Assembly: GCF_011039175.1 (NCBI RefSeq)
Contig: NZ_JAAKEN010000017.1
Location: forward strand, 1 to 64,000
Source: Slackia sp. ZJ119
Lineage (GTDB): Bacteria; Actinomycetota; Coriobacteriia; Coriobacteriales; Eggerthellaceae
Reading direction: 5' to 3'
DNA: 64,000 nucleotides
How positions within the stretch are numbered: position 1 is the stretch's first letter; every line of letters begins with the position of its first letter. Position numbers and translations under genes: made by a program. Below the pieces are notes generated by a model. It made no database searches. It had not been told where the DNA came from and saw nothing but the letters and a program-made list of their open reading frames with translations. This document shows positions 7,381 to 19,324 of the stretch, piece after piece.

Positions 7381-8670
7381 CTACTGCGCTTTCGCCAGGT
7401 CTTGCGCCGTTTCGATGGCGACCGCCTTTTGGTTGTCGGTCGATTCCGACAGGCTCACGTCGATGTCGGGATGCACGCCCACCTTGTCGATGTCGTGCCC
7501 CAGCGGCGTTTTGTAATACGCGGCGGTGTAGCGCAGCGCCCCGCCGAAGCTCAGGTCGTGCGTGACCTGCACCGACCCTTTGCCCAGCGTGCGCGTGCCC
7601 ACGAGCGTCGCCCGCTGGTTCTCCTTGAGCGCGGCGGCCAGCACTTCGGCAGACGCGGCCGTGTGGTCGTTCACGATGACGACGAGCGGCAGCGCCGTCG
7701 TCTCGGTGCCTGAGGCGTTGCGCGGCGTGTCGGCGGCCTCGCTCGTCTCGATGCGTGCGAGCGTGCCGCTTTTGATGAACAGGCTCGCAATGTCGAGCGA
7801 CTGGGTCAGAAAACCGCCGGGATTGTCGCGGATGTCCAACACGACGGCTGCGGCGCCCTGCTTCTTCAGGCTGTCGAGCGCCTCTCGCACGAGCTCCGCC
7901 GAATTCGACGTGATCTGCTTGACGGTGATGACGCCCACGTCGCCTTCCATCGACGAGCTGACGTTTTTCACCGTGGAATCGCCCACTTTGAGCGTGGTGA
8001 TGAACTGACGGCCGCCTTCGTCTTCCAGCGACATGGGCCGGCGCCACGTGATGACCACGTCTCCCCCGGCGCGGCTCTTCAGTTCGGCCGTGACCTCGGC
8101 CATCGTCCACGAGTCCTTCTTGTCGCCGTCGATGGCGACGATGACGTCGCCGCTTTGCACGCCGGCTTCCTGCGCGGGCGACCCTTCGAACACGTCCACC
8201 GCGTAGGTGTTGCCGTTGTATTCCGAAAACAGCACGCCCACGCCCGCGTACGTGCCGGCGTTCGACGCCTCCTGCACGAGCAGCGCGTATTCGTCGGGCG
8301 TGTAGTAGTGCATGTAGGGGTCGGCGGCGGCTTCGGCCAGCGCGTCGATCATGCCCTCGGTCGCTTCGTCGATCGAATAGCTTTCCAGGCTGTCGGCGGC
8401 CAGCACGTCTTCCACCTCGTTCACGCGCAGGCTCAGCGACGAATACGGGTCCTTGCCCTCCATCGTGGCGCCCGCTGCCGGGCCTTCCGCATGAAGGTCG
8501 GCAAAGCCCAGCCGCTCCAGCAGGCTTTCCTGCCCGCGCAGGAAAAAGCCCGCCACGAAGGCAAGCGCAACGAGCGCAAAGCCGACGAACAGGCGGGCGA
8601 GCCGTGAATTGCGAGACTGCGTCAAAGACGCAGTCATCGCAAGTTTCGTGTTTTTCGAATTGCGCGCCAT
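7381..8670 (-). CDS. ctpA: S41-family C-terminal processing peptidase
   Basis: This 429-residue membrane-anchored serine protease has a cytoplasmic N-terminus, one transmembrane segment (about 26-45), a PDZ domain (about 140-210, with GSPAQEAGVQSGDVIVAIDG) and an S41 catalytic domain. The catalytic pair is Ser340 in HTAASAEVL and Lys364 in TLGKGS, a spacing normal for the family. Such proteases act outside the membrane on proteins involved in wall growth and division. The gene follows ftsX by 13 bases and precedes rnr by one base, so it belongs to the ftsE-ftsX-ctpA-rnr run. A direct link to FtsEX or a wall hydrolase is inference from position. Confidence 0.9.
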   Translation of the reverse strand: MARNSKNTKLAMTASLTQSRNSRLARLFVGFALVALAFVAGFFLRGQESLLERLGFADLHAEGPAAGATMEGKDPYSSLSLRVNEVEDVLAADSLESYSIDEATEGMIDALAEAAADPYMHYYTPDEYALLVQEASNAGTYAGVGVLFSEYNGNTYAVDVFEGSPAQEAGVQSGDVIVAIDGDKKDSWTMAEVTAELKSRAGGDVVITWRRPMSLEDEGGRQFITTLKVGDSTVKNVSSSMEGDVGVITVKQITSNSAELVREALDSLKKQGAAAVVLDIRDNPGGFLTQSLDIASLFIKSGTLARIETSEAADTPRNASGTETTALPLVVIVNDHTAASAEVLAAALKENQRATLVGTRTLGKGSVQVTHDLSFGGALRYTAAYYKTPLGHDIDKVGVHPDIDVSLSESTDNQKAVAIETAQDLAKAQ

Positions 8671-8683
8671 AAGGCCCTGTTCG

Positions 8684-9592
8684 TTAGACCTTCAGGTAGC
8701 GGCGCATGGCCAAAGCCGAACCGATAAGGCCGATGACCAGGCCCGACCCCGTCAGGATGAGGTAGATGTACACGAACGTGGCCGCGCCGATGTTGAAGTT
8801 CAAGAACAGCAGCTGCTGCTGGAGCACCGGCAGCACGAACATGTGCAGCGCTTCGAGCACGCCGATGGCCAGCGCCGCGCCGATGAGCGCGTGCAGAGCG
8901 CCTTCCATCAAAAACGGCCCGCGGATGAAGTTGTTCGACGCGCCGACCAGGCGCATGATGGCGATTTCCTTGCGGCGGGCCAGAATGGCCAGGCGGATGG
9001 TGTTGTTGATGAACACCAGCGCGATGAAGATGAGCAGCGCGATGAGCGCAATGCCGATGTAGCGGATGTAGTTCACGAGCGTGAACAGGCGCTCGACCGT
9101 CTGCTGGCCGTACTTCAACGACTCGGGCGGGTTTTCCGGGTCGTCGCAGATCTTCTTGAACAGCTCGTTGCCGGCGATGTTGTTGGCAACGTCGGTCACG
9201 AGCTGCGGATCGGACAGCTCGATCTCAAACGACGCCGGCAGCGGGTTTTGCCCGTCCAGCGTGTCGATGATGTCGGAGTTCGACGTGGAGCGGAAGTTCT
9301 CGAGCGCCTGTTCCTTCGTCACGAACGTGACCGTCTTCACGTCGGGAATGCTTTCCAGGTACGACTGCAGCGACGCGACGTCTTCTTCGGCCGCGTCGTC
9401 GGAAATGAACGCCGTGATGGACACTTCGTTTTCCACGCCGGACATGACGTTGTCAACAATGATGCCGCCGATCAGGAAAATGCCGATGATCAGCAAAGAC
9501 AGGAAAATGGTGACGATGGAGCCAAGCGTGGTGGAAAGGTTGCGCGTGAACCCGCGCAGCGATTCGCGCAGAAAGTAGATGAAACTAGACAT
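8684..9592 (-). CDS. ftsX: cell-division ABC transporter permease FtsX
   Basis: This 302-residue protein has the FtsX layout: the first transmembrane helix near 20-45, an extracytoplasmic domain (about 50-165) that in other bacteria contacts a wall hydrolase, then three C-terminal helices. It does not transport a substrate; with FtsE it transmits ATP-driven conformational change to peptidoglycan hydrolases at the septum. The ATG overlaps the end of ftsE by eight bases. A PcsB/RipC-like NlpC/P60 protein (47241-48506) is the obvious candidate partner in this window, although it is not adjacent. Confidence 0.93.
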   Translation of the reverse strand: MSSFIYFLRESLRGFTRNLSTTLGSIVTIFLSLLIIGIFLIGGIIVDNVMSGVENEVSITAFISDDAAEEDVASLQSYLESIPDVKTVTFVTKEQALENFRSTSNSDIIDTLDGQNPLPASFEIELSDPQLVTDVANNIAGNELFKKICDDPENPPESLKYGQQTVERLFTLVNYIRYIGIALIALLIFIALVFINNTIRLAILARRKEIAIMRLVGASNNFIRGPFLMEGALHALIGAALAIGVLEALHMFVLPVLQQQLLFLNFNIGAATFVYIYLILTGSGLVIGLIGSALAMRRYLKV

Positions 9593-10427
9593 CGAAGCCG
9601 TACACCCCCCGGTCTTGGTCGCGCGTGAGAGAGCCGCGGTCGAGCGCGATGACGCGCCGGCGCATGTTGTCGACCATCTCGCGGTCGTGCGTGGCGACGA
9701 CGACGGTGGTGCCCGTGCGGTTGATGCGCTCGAGCAGGTCCATGATGCCGCGGGACGTCTGCGGGTCCAGGTTGCCCGTCGGCTCGTCGCAGATGAGCAG
9801 CGGCGGGCGGTTCACGATGGCGCGGGCGATGGACACGCGCTGCTGCTCGCCGCCAGAAAGCTGGTCGGGCCGCTTGTTCAGCTTGTCCTGCAGGCCGACC
9901 AGGCGCAACACCTCGGGAACCTGCGTGCGGATGACGTGGCGGCTCTTGCCGATGACCTCCAGCGCGAAGGCCACGTTCTCAAACACCGTCTTGTTCGGCA
10001 GCAGCTTGAAGTCCTGGAACACGCAGCCGATGTTGCGGCGCAGATACGGCACGCGCCAGTTGCGCATCGTGGACAGGTCCTCGTCGGCGACGTACAAATG
10101 CCCCGACGAGGGCTGGATTTCGCGGATGAGCATGCGGATGAACGTGGTCTTGCCCGAGCCCGAATGGCCCACCAAAAAGACGAACTCGCCCGCATAGATC
10201 TGCAACGAGATGTCGTTCAGCGCGGCCTTGTTCGGCTGGGCGGGATAGAACTTCGAAACGTGGTCGAACGTGATGACCGGCATGCCGATGTTTTGGGGTA
10301 TGTCGTCGACGTCAAGCGCCGGCAACGAGGCGGAAAGCTGCGACGCAGACTGAGCGGCGTCATTGCGCCCGTGAGCGCTATGGCGTCCTGGCCGCACTCC
10401 AGCCCCCTGGCTAAAGTCGTTTGTCAC
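9585..10427 (-). CDS. ftsE: cell-division ATP-binding protein FtsE
   Basis: This ABC ATPase has Walker A GHSGSGKT, signature LSGGEQQR, Walker [13 protein letters not shown] and the switch His in VATHD. The conserved family start is near [14 protein letters not shown], which would be an ATG at 10283. The longer GTG start at 10427 is chosen because it has GGAG seven bases upstream while 10283 has no clear ribosome-binding site. That adds a 48-residue polar extension of unknown purpose. FtsE energises FtsX on the cytoplasmic side of the divisome. It overlaps ftsX by eight bases. Confidence 0.9.
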   Translation of the reverse strand: MTNDFSQGAGVRPGRHSAHGRNDAAQSASQLSASLPALDVDDIPQNIGMPVITFDHVSKFYPAQPNKAALNDISLQIYAGEFVFLVGHSGSGKTTFIRMLIREIQPSSGHLYVADEDLSTMRNWRVPYLRRNIGCVFQDFKLLPNKTVFENVAFALEVIGKSRHVIRTQVPEVLRLVGLQDKLNKRPDQLSGGEQQRVSIARAIVNRPPLLICDEPTGNLDPQTSRGIMDLLERINRTGTTVVVATHDREMVDNMRRRVIALDRGSLTRDQDRGVYGFDV

Positions 10428-10460
10428 AGAATGCTCCGTTCAAGTAGTGATTGCTGAGAC

Positions 10461-10475
10461 TGATAGATTCTAGCA
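10461..10475 (-). promoter_or_regulatory. extended -10 promoter candidate for ftsE
   Basis: On the minus strand TGCTAGAAT gives an extended -10 (hexamer 10467-10472), about 40 bases before the ftsE GTG. No good -35 is visible. It would let ftsEX-ctpA-rnr be transcribed apart from the upstream secA-prfB-tkt genes. Confidence 0.4.
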
Positions 10476-10484
10476 GAAGGGTTC

Positions 10485-11447
10485 TTACGCCATCGCTGAT
10501 TTCACAGCTTCGACAATCGCCCGAGCATCGAGCGAGAAGTACTCCAACAGCTCTTCATACTCGCCCGATTTGCCGAAGGCGTCGCGCATGCCGACGCGCG
10601 AAACCGGCACCGGGCAGCGCTCGGACAGAAGCTCGCACACCGCCGAGCCCAAGCCGCCGTAGATGCTGTGCTCTTCGACGGTCACGACGCGGCCGGTCTT
10701 TCGCGCGGAGGCGACCAGCGTCTCCCCGTCGAGCGGCTTGATGGAAAACACGTCGATGACCTCGGCAGAAACGCCTTCTTCAGCAAGCGCTTCCGCCGCT
10801 TTCAGGGCTTGCTCCACCTCGACGCCGCATGCGGCGATGGTCACGTCGTCGCCAGGGCGCAGCACGTAGGCGCGTCCCAGCTCCAGCTGCGTGCCGTCCG
10901 CATACACCGCCGGCACCGACGCGCGGCCCATGCGCACGTACACCGGCCCCGGCGTTTCGGCCGCAAGACGAATGGCGCTGGCCGCGGCGGCATAGTCCGC
11001 CGGCACGAGCACGCGCATTCCCGGCAGCCCGCGCATGAGCGAGACGTCTTCGAGCATCTGGTGACTGCCGCCGTCAGGCCCGACCGAAATGCCGGCATGG
11101 GTGGGAGCGATCTTCACATTCAGCTTGCTGTAGCACACCGTGTTGCGGATCTGGTCGTAGGACCGCCCGGTGCCGAACACCGCGAACGACCCGGTGAACG
11201 CCGTGTAGCCGGCAAGCGAAAGGCCTGCGGCCACGTCGACCATGTTCTGCTCGGCGATGCCGCAGTTGAACAGGCGGTCAGCGTGTCCCGCGTCGGCGAG
11301 CTTCTTGGTGGTGGTGGACCCAGTCAGGTCGGCGTCGACCGCCACGACGGGCGCCCCTTCTTCGGCAAGCTGGGCCAGCGTGGCGCCGAACGCGGCGCGG
11401 GTGGCACGCTTGACCTGGGCTTCGGTTTCGTTCGCAAGCTTAATCAC
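10485..11447 (-). CDS. transketolase, C-terminal subunit
   Basis: This 320-residue protein covers the pyrimidine-binding and C-terminal domains of transketolase, with the catalytic-Glu region RLFNCGIAEQNMVDVAAGLS typical of split enzymes. Together with the upstream N-terminal subunit it forms a two-gene transketolase, which moves two-carbon ketol units between sugar phosphates using thiamine diphosphate. The start is the GTG at 11447, which has AAGGAGG six bases upstream and overlaps the end of the N-terminal gene by eight bases; longer in-frame starts would overlap further without such a site. Confidence 0.92.
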   Translation of the reverse strand: MIKLANETEAQVKRATRAAFGATLAQLAEEGAPVVAVDADLTGSTTTKKLADAGHADRLFNCGIAEQNMVDVAAGLSLAGYTAFTGSFAVFGTGRSYDQIRNTVCYSKLNVKIAPTHAGISVGPDGGSHQMLEDVSLMRGLPGMRVLVPADYAAAASAIRLAAETPGPVYVRMGRASVPAVYADGTQLELGRAYVLRPGDDVTIAACGVEVEQALKAAEALAEEGVSAEVIDVFSIKPLDGETLVASARKTGRVVTVEEHSIYGGLGSAVCELLSERCPVPVSRVGMRDAFGKSGEYEELLEYFSLDARAIVEAVKSAMA

Positions 11448-12276
11448 CGCAAACCTCCTTGTACGCGCACGCAAGCTCTTCAAGGGCCTGGGCCGCCTGT
11501 TCGGCGTTCGGGGCCTTCCCGTGCCAGCCGGCGGCGTCTTCCATGAACGACACGCCCTTGCCTTTGACGGTCTTCGCCACGATGGCGACCGGCTTGCCGT
11601 TCTTCATCGCCTTGGCCTGGGCGAACGCCTGCACGAGCGCGTCCAGGTCGTGGCCGTCGACCTCGAGCACGTTCCAGTTGAACGCCGCCAGCTTGGCGGA
11701 CAGGTCGGAAATGTCGCACACGTCGCACACGTGCCCGTCGATCTGCAGATCGTTGCGGTCGATTATGGCGACCAGGTTGTCAAGCCCTTGGTGCGCGGCG
11801 AACATGAGCGCTTCCCACACCTGGCCTTCCTGGCATTCGCCGTCGCCGAGCAGCGCGAACACCGTAGAGGGGCGCTTTTGCAGGCGCAGGCCTGCCGCCA
11901 GGCCGCACGCGACGGAAAGCCCTTGTCCCAGCGAGCCGGTGGACACCTCCACGCCGGGCAGCAGGCTGGAGTCGGGATGGCCCTGCAGGCGCGTGCCCAG
12001 CTTGCGCAGGGTCTTCAGCTCGTCACGGTCGAGGTAGCCCGCTTGGGCGAGCACCGCGTAAAGCGCCGGCGCTGCATGGCCCTTGCAGAGGATGAAGCGG
12101 TCGCGGTCGGGGTCGTCGGGATTGCCCGAATCGTAGGACATCGACCCGCCGAAGTACAAAGCGGCGAGGATGTCCGCGCACGACAGCGAGCCGCCGGGGT
12201 GTCCGCTGCCTGCCTCGGCGATCATGGAAACGATGTCCATGCGCATCTCGGCTGCGCGGCGCGCAATTTCGGTCAT
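11440..12276 (-). CDS. transketolase, N-terminal subunit
   Basis: This 278-residue protein corresponds to the thiamine-diphosphate-binding half of transketolase. It contains AGSGHPGGSLSCADI near the N-terminus and the TPP-motif region GDGECQEGQVWEA. The start is the ATG at 12276, preceded by GGAAGG seven bases upstream; longer in-frame starts lack this spacing. It overlaps the C-terminal subunit by eight bases, ensuring matched synthesis. Split transketolases are common in anaerobic actinobacteria, Firmicutes and archaea. The enzyme supplies pentose phosphates in organisms with an incomplete oxidative branch. Confidence 0.92.
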   Translation of the reverse strand: MTEIARRAAEMRMDIVSMIAEAGSGHPGGSLSCADILAALYFGGSMSYDSGNPDDPDRDRFILCKGHAAPALYAVLAQAGYLDRDELKTLRKLGTRLQGHPDSSLLPGVEVSTGSLGQGLSVACGLAAGLRLQKRPSTVFALLGDGECQEGQVWEALMFAAHQGLDNLVAIIDRNDLQIDGHVCDVCDISDLSAKLAAFNWNVLEVDGHDLDALVQAFAQAKAMKNGKPVAIVAKTVKGKGVSFMEDAAGWHGKAPNAEQAAQALEELACAYKEVCGD

Positions 12277-12308
12277 GCCAGCTTCCTTCCTTTGTTCGTG
12301 TCGTTTCT

Positions 12309-13397
12309 CTATGAAGAAACCCGCCATCGGTGGTATCCGATGACGAACTCGTCAAGATCTCCGTCAAGCACGGCGTCGACGTTGCCCGTCTCCACCCCGC
12401 TGCGAAGGTCTTTGACCATTTGGTAAGGATACAGCACGTAGTTGCGAATCTGGCTGCCAAACGAATTGTCCATCCGCTCGCCACGCAATTCAGCCAGCTC
12501 TTCGGCGCGTTTCTGCTCTTCCAGCTCATAGAGCTTCGACTTCAGCACGCGCATGGCGGCCTCTTTGTTCTGCAGCTGCGACTTCTCGTTTTGGCACGTC
12601 ACCACGATGTTGGTGGGCAAATGGGTGATGCGCACGGCCGAGTCGGTCGTGTTGACGCACTGTCCGCCCGGGCCGCTGGAGCGGTACACGTCGATCCGCA
12701 GATCGGCAGGGTTCACGTCGATCTCGATGTCGTCGGGCAAGACCGGCAGCACTTCCACGCCGGCAAAGGTGGTGTGGCGGCGCTTCTTGTCGTCGGTGGG
12801 CGATATGCGCACAAGCCGGTGCACGCCGCTTTCGCTCTTCAGCATGCCGAAGGCGTTGCGGCCCTCCACCTGCAAAACGGCCTTGTCGAGCCCGATGCCT
12901 TCGCCGGGCACCACGTCGAGCACCTTGAGCTTCCAGCCCTTCGATTCCACGTAGCGCGTGTACATGCGGTAGAGCATCTCGGTCCAGTCCTGGGCTTCCA
13001 GGCCGCCGGACCCGGGGTTGATGGTCATGATGGCGTCGCCCGAGTCGAAGCGGTCGGAAAACCACGACGACACTTCCAGCTTGTCGAGGAAGGCGACCAG
13101 GGCAGCAAACGCGTCGTCGGCCTCGGCCGCGAAGTCCTCGTCTTCGGCGGCGAGCTCCATCGCGGCCGCGAAGTCCTCGAGCATGGCGCGGGCCTGGTCG
13201 TATTCGGCAACGGTGTCGCGCAGGACGCTCGCACGCTTCGAAACCGCCTGGGCGTGCGCCGGGTCGTCCCAAAAGTCCGGGCGAGCCACTTCCTCGTCAA
13301 GCGCAGCCAGCTCTTCGGCCACGTCGTCGATATGGAGAAAGTCATGCGCCGCACGAACGCGATCCGCTACCGCTTCGATGTCTTTGTGCTCTGCCAT
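12309..13397 (-). CDS. prfB: peptide chain release factor 2, with SPT instead of SPF
   Basis: This 362-residue class I release factor is assigned to RF2 by its overall sequence, for example NPGSGGLEAQDW and GVHRLVRISP followed by the KKRRHT block. The GGQ catalytic loop is in [16 protein letters not shown]. The codon-recognition tripeptide at residues 199-201 reads SPT, where RF2 normally has SPF; the Thr codon ACC (12795-12797) differs from both Phe codons at two positions. The gene is one uninterrupted frame, so the programmed +1 frameshift that controls prfB in many bacteria is absent. It lies 31 bases after secA in the same direction. Confidence 0.93.
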   Translation of the reverse strand: MAEHKDIEAVADRVRAAHDFLHIDDVAEELAALDEEVARPDFWDDPAHAQAVSKRASVLRDTVAEYDQARAMLEDFAAAMELAAEDEDFAAEADDAFAALVAFLDKLEVSSWFSDRFDSGDAIMTINPGSGGLEAQDWTEMLYRMYTRYVESKGWKLKVLDVVPGEGIGLDKAVLQVEGRNAFGMLKSESGVHRLVRISPTDDKKRRHTTFAGVEVLPVLPDDIEIDVNPADLRIDVYRSSGPGGQCVNTTDSAVRITHLPTNIVVTCQNEKSQLQNKEAAMRVLKSKLYELEEQKRAEELAELRGERMDNSFGSQIRNYVLYPYQMVKDLRSGVETGNVDAVLDGDLDEFVIGYHRWRVSS

Positions 13398-13428
13398 GCC
13401 TCACCCGCCTTGCCGTGATACGCGCACG

Positions 13429-16218
<2,790 letters not shown>

Positions 16219-16264
16219 AGAGACTACATCGTCCTTTCGCCCGCCAAGGGCGCGATCAGGGTAC

Positions 16265-16294
16265 ACAATATCGTAGCGTCCCACTCTAACACAA
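16265..16294 (-). promoter_or_regulatory. secA: candidate secA promoter
   Basis: TTGTGT (16289-16294, minus strand) and TATTGT (16265-16270) are separated by 18 bases. Transcription would begin near 16258, about 40 bases before the SecA ATG. Confidence 0.5.
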
Positions 16295-16432
16295 ACGTTT
16301 CTTACAGCGCCGGCTTCACCAGTTCAATCCCGAATCTTAACAGCATCTTCGCACGCCGAAGCCGCCCCGCGCCCGCGCAGAAGAGCGCCGCGCGTGCGCA
16401 CGGAGCGCCTGTGCGCACGCCCGCTTTCCGCG

Positions 16433-16532
16433 CCCGCGTCCCGTGCGCCCCGTGCGTTTCGCGTCCAGGTCGGTCGCCGGCATGAGCACCTGAGCCGTCC
16501 CGCGTCCCGTGCGCCCCGTGCGTTTCGCGTCC
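16433..16532. repeat. two exact 34-bp direct repeats, 66-bp period
   Basis: The sequence beginning CCCGCGTCCCGTGCGCCCCG occurs identically at 16433-16466 and 16499-16532. The 32 bases between are unrelated. It lies upstream of both divergent genes. The function is unknown; a tandem duplication or binding-site pair are possibilities. Confidence 0.85.
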
Positions 16533-16705
16533 GCGCCGCGCACAGGCGCCCTTCCCAGTTCGCAAAACCGGCCGTTTCGCAATGTCTTTTTCGATTTTGC
16601 AACCGTACCGTTACAAAAGGAACGTCGGTACGATTGTGCGCATCTGCGGCCACGGCTAGACTCCTTGTCGCACCATCCGACGTTTGACCAGATGAGAGGC
16701 TTGCT

Positions 16706-19297
16706 ATGCCTAATTTCCTCCTGAACGCGGCCTGCAAAGGCTCGCGTCCTCGCCGCGTTCCCGTCCTCGAGCGCTTCGTCAGCAGGCCGGCGCTGATCGC
16801 CCGGCTCATGCGCGAGCGCCACGTCGCGCGATTCATCGTCGCCCCGCCGGGCTTCGGGAAGACGTCGGTGGCGCTCGAATACGCCGAAACCGTCTTCCGC
16901 TTCGAATCGGTGTTCTGGATCGACGGGAGCAGCCCTTGCTTTCTGCGCGACCTCGACAAGGGAATCCTCGCCTCGACGCTGCTTTCCCGCAGCCGCGGCG
17001 AGCTGCTCATGATCGTCGACGACGTGCCGCTTCTCGACCTCGACCGCTCAGAGGCGCTTTCCCGCGAAATAGACGCCGTGCTCGACGGCGGCGGAGAGGC
17101 GCTTTTGACCTGCGTTCCGGCCCACGACGGCTTCGAGCGCCACCGCGACCGCATCCTGCTGCATTCCCGCGACCTGCTGCTCACCGACGGCGAATGCGAC
17201 GAGATGCGCACGCAGCAAGACCGCAAGCGCCGCCCCGCCAGCGAGATCGGCGAGACGAACCGCGTCGCCGCCGTCGCCTGGCACTCCCCCGCCGACCCCG
17301 AGCCCGAGCCGCACATGCTGGCGGACGCGCTGCGCGAAGACATGCCCGCCTCGGTCAAGGCCTGCCTGTTCGCCCTGCTCGCGCTCGTGGAGGGCAGTCT
17401 GGCCGACGTGCGGGCGGCCTTAGGATGCTCCGACGAGGACCTCGCCCACCTGGAGCTGTATTATTCTTATGCGGGAATAAATCGCCGCCTCGACGCGTTC
17501 AAAGCGCTCGACGTGGAGCCGACGGCCCTCGCTGCGGCGTTTTCCGCGCACCTGGCGAGCATCGCGCAGGCGACGCGCTTCGACGAGGCCGAGCTTTTGC
17601 GGCAGATCGCCGATTTGCTGCTGCAGCGCCGCAAGCCCGAACGCGCCTGCGGCCTGATGAGGACGCTGGCATCGAAGCGCCTGCGGGCGTCGTGGCTCCA
17701 CGAACGCGCCACGGCCCTCATGGACGCCGGCTGCCTGCAGGCCCCCAACGAGCTGTACGAGTCGCTGGGCAAAGAGGCGCTGCACATCGAGCCGGGCCTC
17801 GCCCTGTTCCAAGCGATCCGCCTGCTTCTGCTGGAAGACACCGCAGAGGCCCTGCCGCTCGCGCGGCGGGCCATGGGGCTGGGCGGCGCGAGCGTCACGA
17901 ACAAGGTCGTGGCTGCGCTGGTGGCGGCGCGGTGCCTGACGGGAAACGACCGAGACCAAGCGCTTGAGCAGGCCCGATCCCTCGTTCCTGATCACATGGA
18001 AACGCCCGGGCAGCCCTGCTGGCCCGAAAGCGAGCCGCTCAGCCAAGAATCGCTGCACGCCCTGGTGGCGCTCGTCGCCTCGCCCGAGGCGGACCAGGCC
18101 GCAAAGGCCCGGCTTTTGACCCAGCTGGCCGACGGGCAAGCGCCCCGCAGCATGGTCATGGCGGCGACGGCCGCCGTGCTGGGCGGCATGGACCCGGCGG
18201 CAAGGCTCGACGACAAGCAGGCGCTGCGTCGCATCGGGGCAGCCATCGGGGCGGGCGCGAACCTGCCGATCGAGCGCGACCCCACCCTGTTCGAAGGGCT
18301 GGCCGTCGGGGCTTACGACCGCATGAGCGCCGCCTGGGGCCTGACCGAGACGATCTGGGACGAAGCGTGGATCGACCAGGCGCACCTGCTGGAAGACTCC
18401 CTGTACGCCCAACGCGCCTCATGGAGCAACGCGCACCGCCGCTCGACGAAACGCCGCAGCGGAAAGGCGTCGAAGGCGGGCGGCTGGGACGCAGGGCGCC
18501 AAGGCGGCGCGACGGGGGCGCCGGGGGCCGTCGAAAAGCTGCGCGTCAAGCTGTTCGGCGGGCTTGAGGTGTACCGCGGCAGGAACCGCATCGATCCGAT
18601 GCTGTTCCGCCGCCGCAACGTGCGCGTGCTTTTGGCCCTGCTCGTGCTGAACCACGGCCGCGAGATTTCGCGCGACCGCCTCATACGCCAGATGTGGCCG
18701 AACTCCAACCCCGACTGCGGGCGGCGCAACTTCTATTCGGTGTGGTCGCTGCTCAAACAGGCGCTGTCGATCGAGCCGCACCGCTGCCCCTACCTCATAC
18801 GCCAGCAGCTGGGCGTGCGCCTGGACGCGACGCTGCTCGAAAGCGACGCCATGGAGCACGAACAGCTCTGCCAGCGGCTCTTGTTCGAAAGCCCCGACGC
18901 CGCCTGCTGGTCGGACCTGTACCAGCGCGTCGCCCTGTCGTTTTCGGAAGACCTGCTGCCCGGCGAAGGCCACAGCCCCGCGCTCAACGCGCTGCGCCGC
19001 GAATACCGCACGAAGCTGGCGGACGCGATGACCTCGGCGTCGATGCGGCTGCTCGAGGCGGGCCGCTGCCAAGAAGCGCTCTGGTTCGCCCGCGACGCGC
19101 ACCAGCGAGACGCGGCCCGCGAAGACATCTGCGGAGCGCTCATGCGCTGCCAGATAGCGGCCGGCCAGCGCACGGCCGCCATCGAAACCTACCACGACTG
19201 CCGGCGCCGCCTTGCCGACGAGCTGGGCATCGACCCTTCGATGGAGACGATGCAGCTGTACAACCAGGTCATCGAGGCGGAAGAGTCGTACCGGTAG
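16706..19297 (+). CDS. large STAND-type ATPase / BTAD transcriptional regulator
   Basis: This 863-residue protein has an N-terminal P-loop (VAPPGFGKTSV, about 45-55) and Walker B-like LLMIVDDVPLLD (about 94-105) as in MalT/LuxR-type STAND ATPases. A helical, Ala/Leu-rich middle (about 200-580) is suggestive of TPR-like repeats. An OmpR-type winged helix starts near residue 612 (LRVKLFGGLEVYRG). A C-terminal BTAD domain follows, ending with RRRLADELGIDPSMETMQLY. This order places DNA binding near the C-terminus, unlike streptomycete SARPs. AGAGG lies seven bases before the ATG. It is transcribed alone, convergent with prmC. The ligand and targets are unknown. Confidence 0.82.
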   Translation: MPNFLLNAACKGSRPRRVPVLERFVSRPALIARLMRERHVARFIVAPPGFGKTSVALEYAETVFRFESVFWIDGSSPCFLRDLDKGILASTLLSRSRGELLMIVDDVPLLDLDRSEALSREIDAVLDGGGEALLTCVPAHDGFERHRDRILLHSRDLLLTDGECDEMRTQQDRKRRPASEIGETNRVAAVAWHSPADPEPEPHMLADALREDMPASVKACLFALLALVEGSLADVRAALGCSDEDLAHLELYYSYAGINRRLDAFKALDVEPTALAAAFSAHLASIAQATRFDEAELLRQIADLLLQRRKPERACGLMRTLASKRLRASWLHERATALMDAGCLQAPNELYESLGKEALHIEPGLALFQAIRLLLLEDTAEALPLARRAMGLGGASVTNKVVAALVAARCLTGNDRDQALEQARSLVPDHMETPGQPCWPESEPLSQESLHALVALVASPEADQAAKARLLTQLADGQAPRSMVMAATAAVLGGMDPAARLDDKQALRRIGAAIGAGANLPIERDPTLFEGLAVGAYDRMSAAWGLTETIWDEAWIDQAHLLEDSLYAQRASWSNAHRRSTKRRSGKASKAGGWDAGRQGGATGAPGAVEKLRVKLFGGLEVYRGRNRIDPMLFRRRNVRVLLALLVLNHGREISRDRLIRQMWPNSNPDCGRRNFYSVWSLLKQALSIEPHRCPYLIRQQLGVRLDATLLESDAMEHEQLCQRLLFESPDAACWSDLYQRVALSFSEDLLPGEGHSPALNALRREYRTKLADAMTSASMRLLEAGRCQEALWFARDAHQRDAAREDICGALMRCQIAAGQRTAAIETYHDCRRRLADELGIDPSMETMQLYNQVIEAEESYR

Positions 19298-19324
19298 CGC
19301 GGCGGGCGGGCGGCGGTGCGCCCG

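Larger units (their letters stand above)
16219..16705. other. 487-bp divergent intergenic region between secA and the BTAD regulator
   Basis: The region holds the secA promoter, two exact 34-bp direct repeats (16433-16466, 16499-16532), and near 16604-16632 an inverted pair CGTACCG/CGGTACG with a 15-base spacer that could be an operator for the divergent regulator gene. No coding frame with a credible ribosome-binding site is seen. Confidence 0.6.

Noticed and set aside
12309-13397. Programmed +1 frameshift in prfB
   Set aside because: The frame is continuous from the start to the stop, with no internal in-frame UGA near codon 25.
16302-16565. Small protein with a repeated GRETHGAHGTR segment upstream of secA
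   Set aside because: The repetition comes from the 34-bp DNA repeats; there is no ribosome-binding site and the frame overlaps the secA upstream control region.
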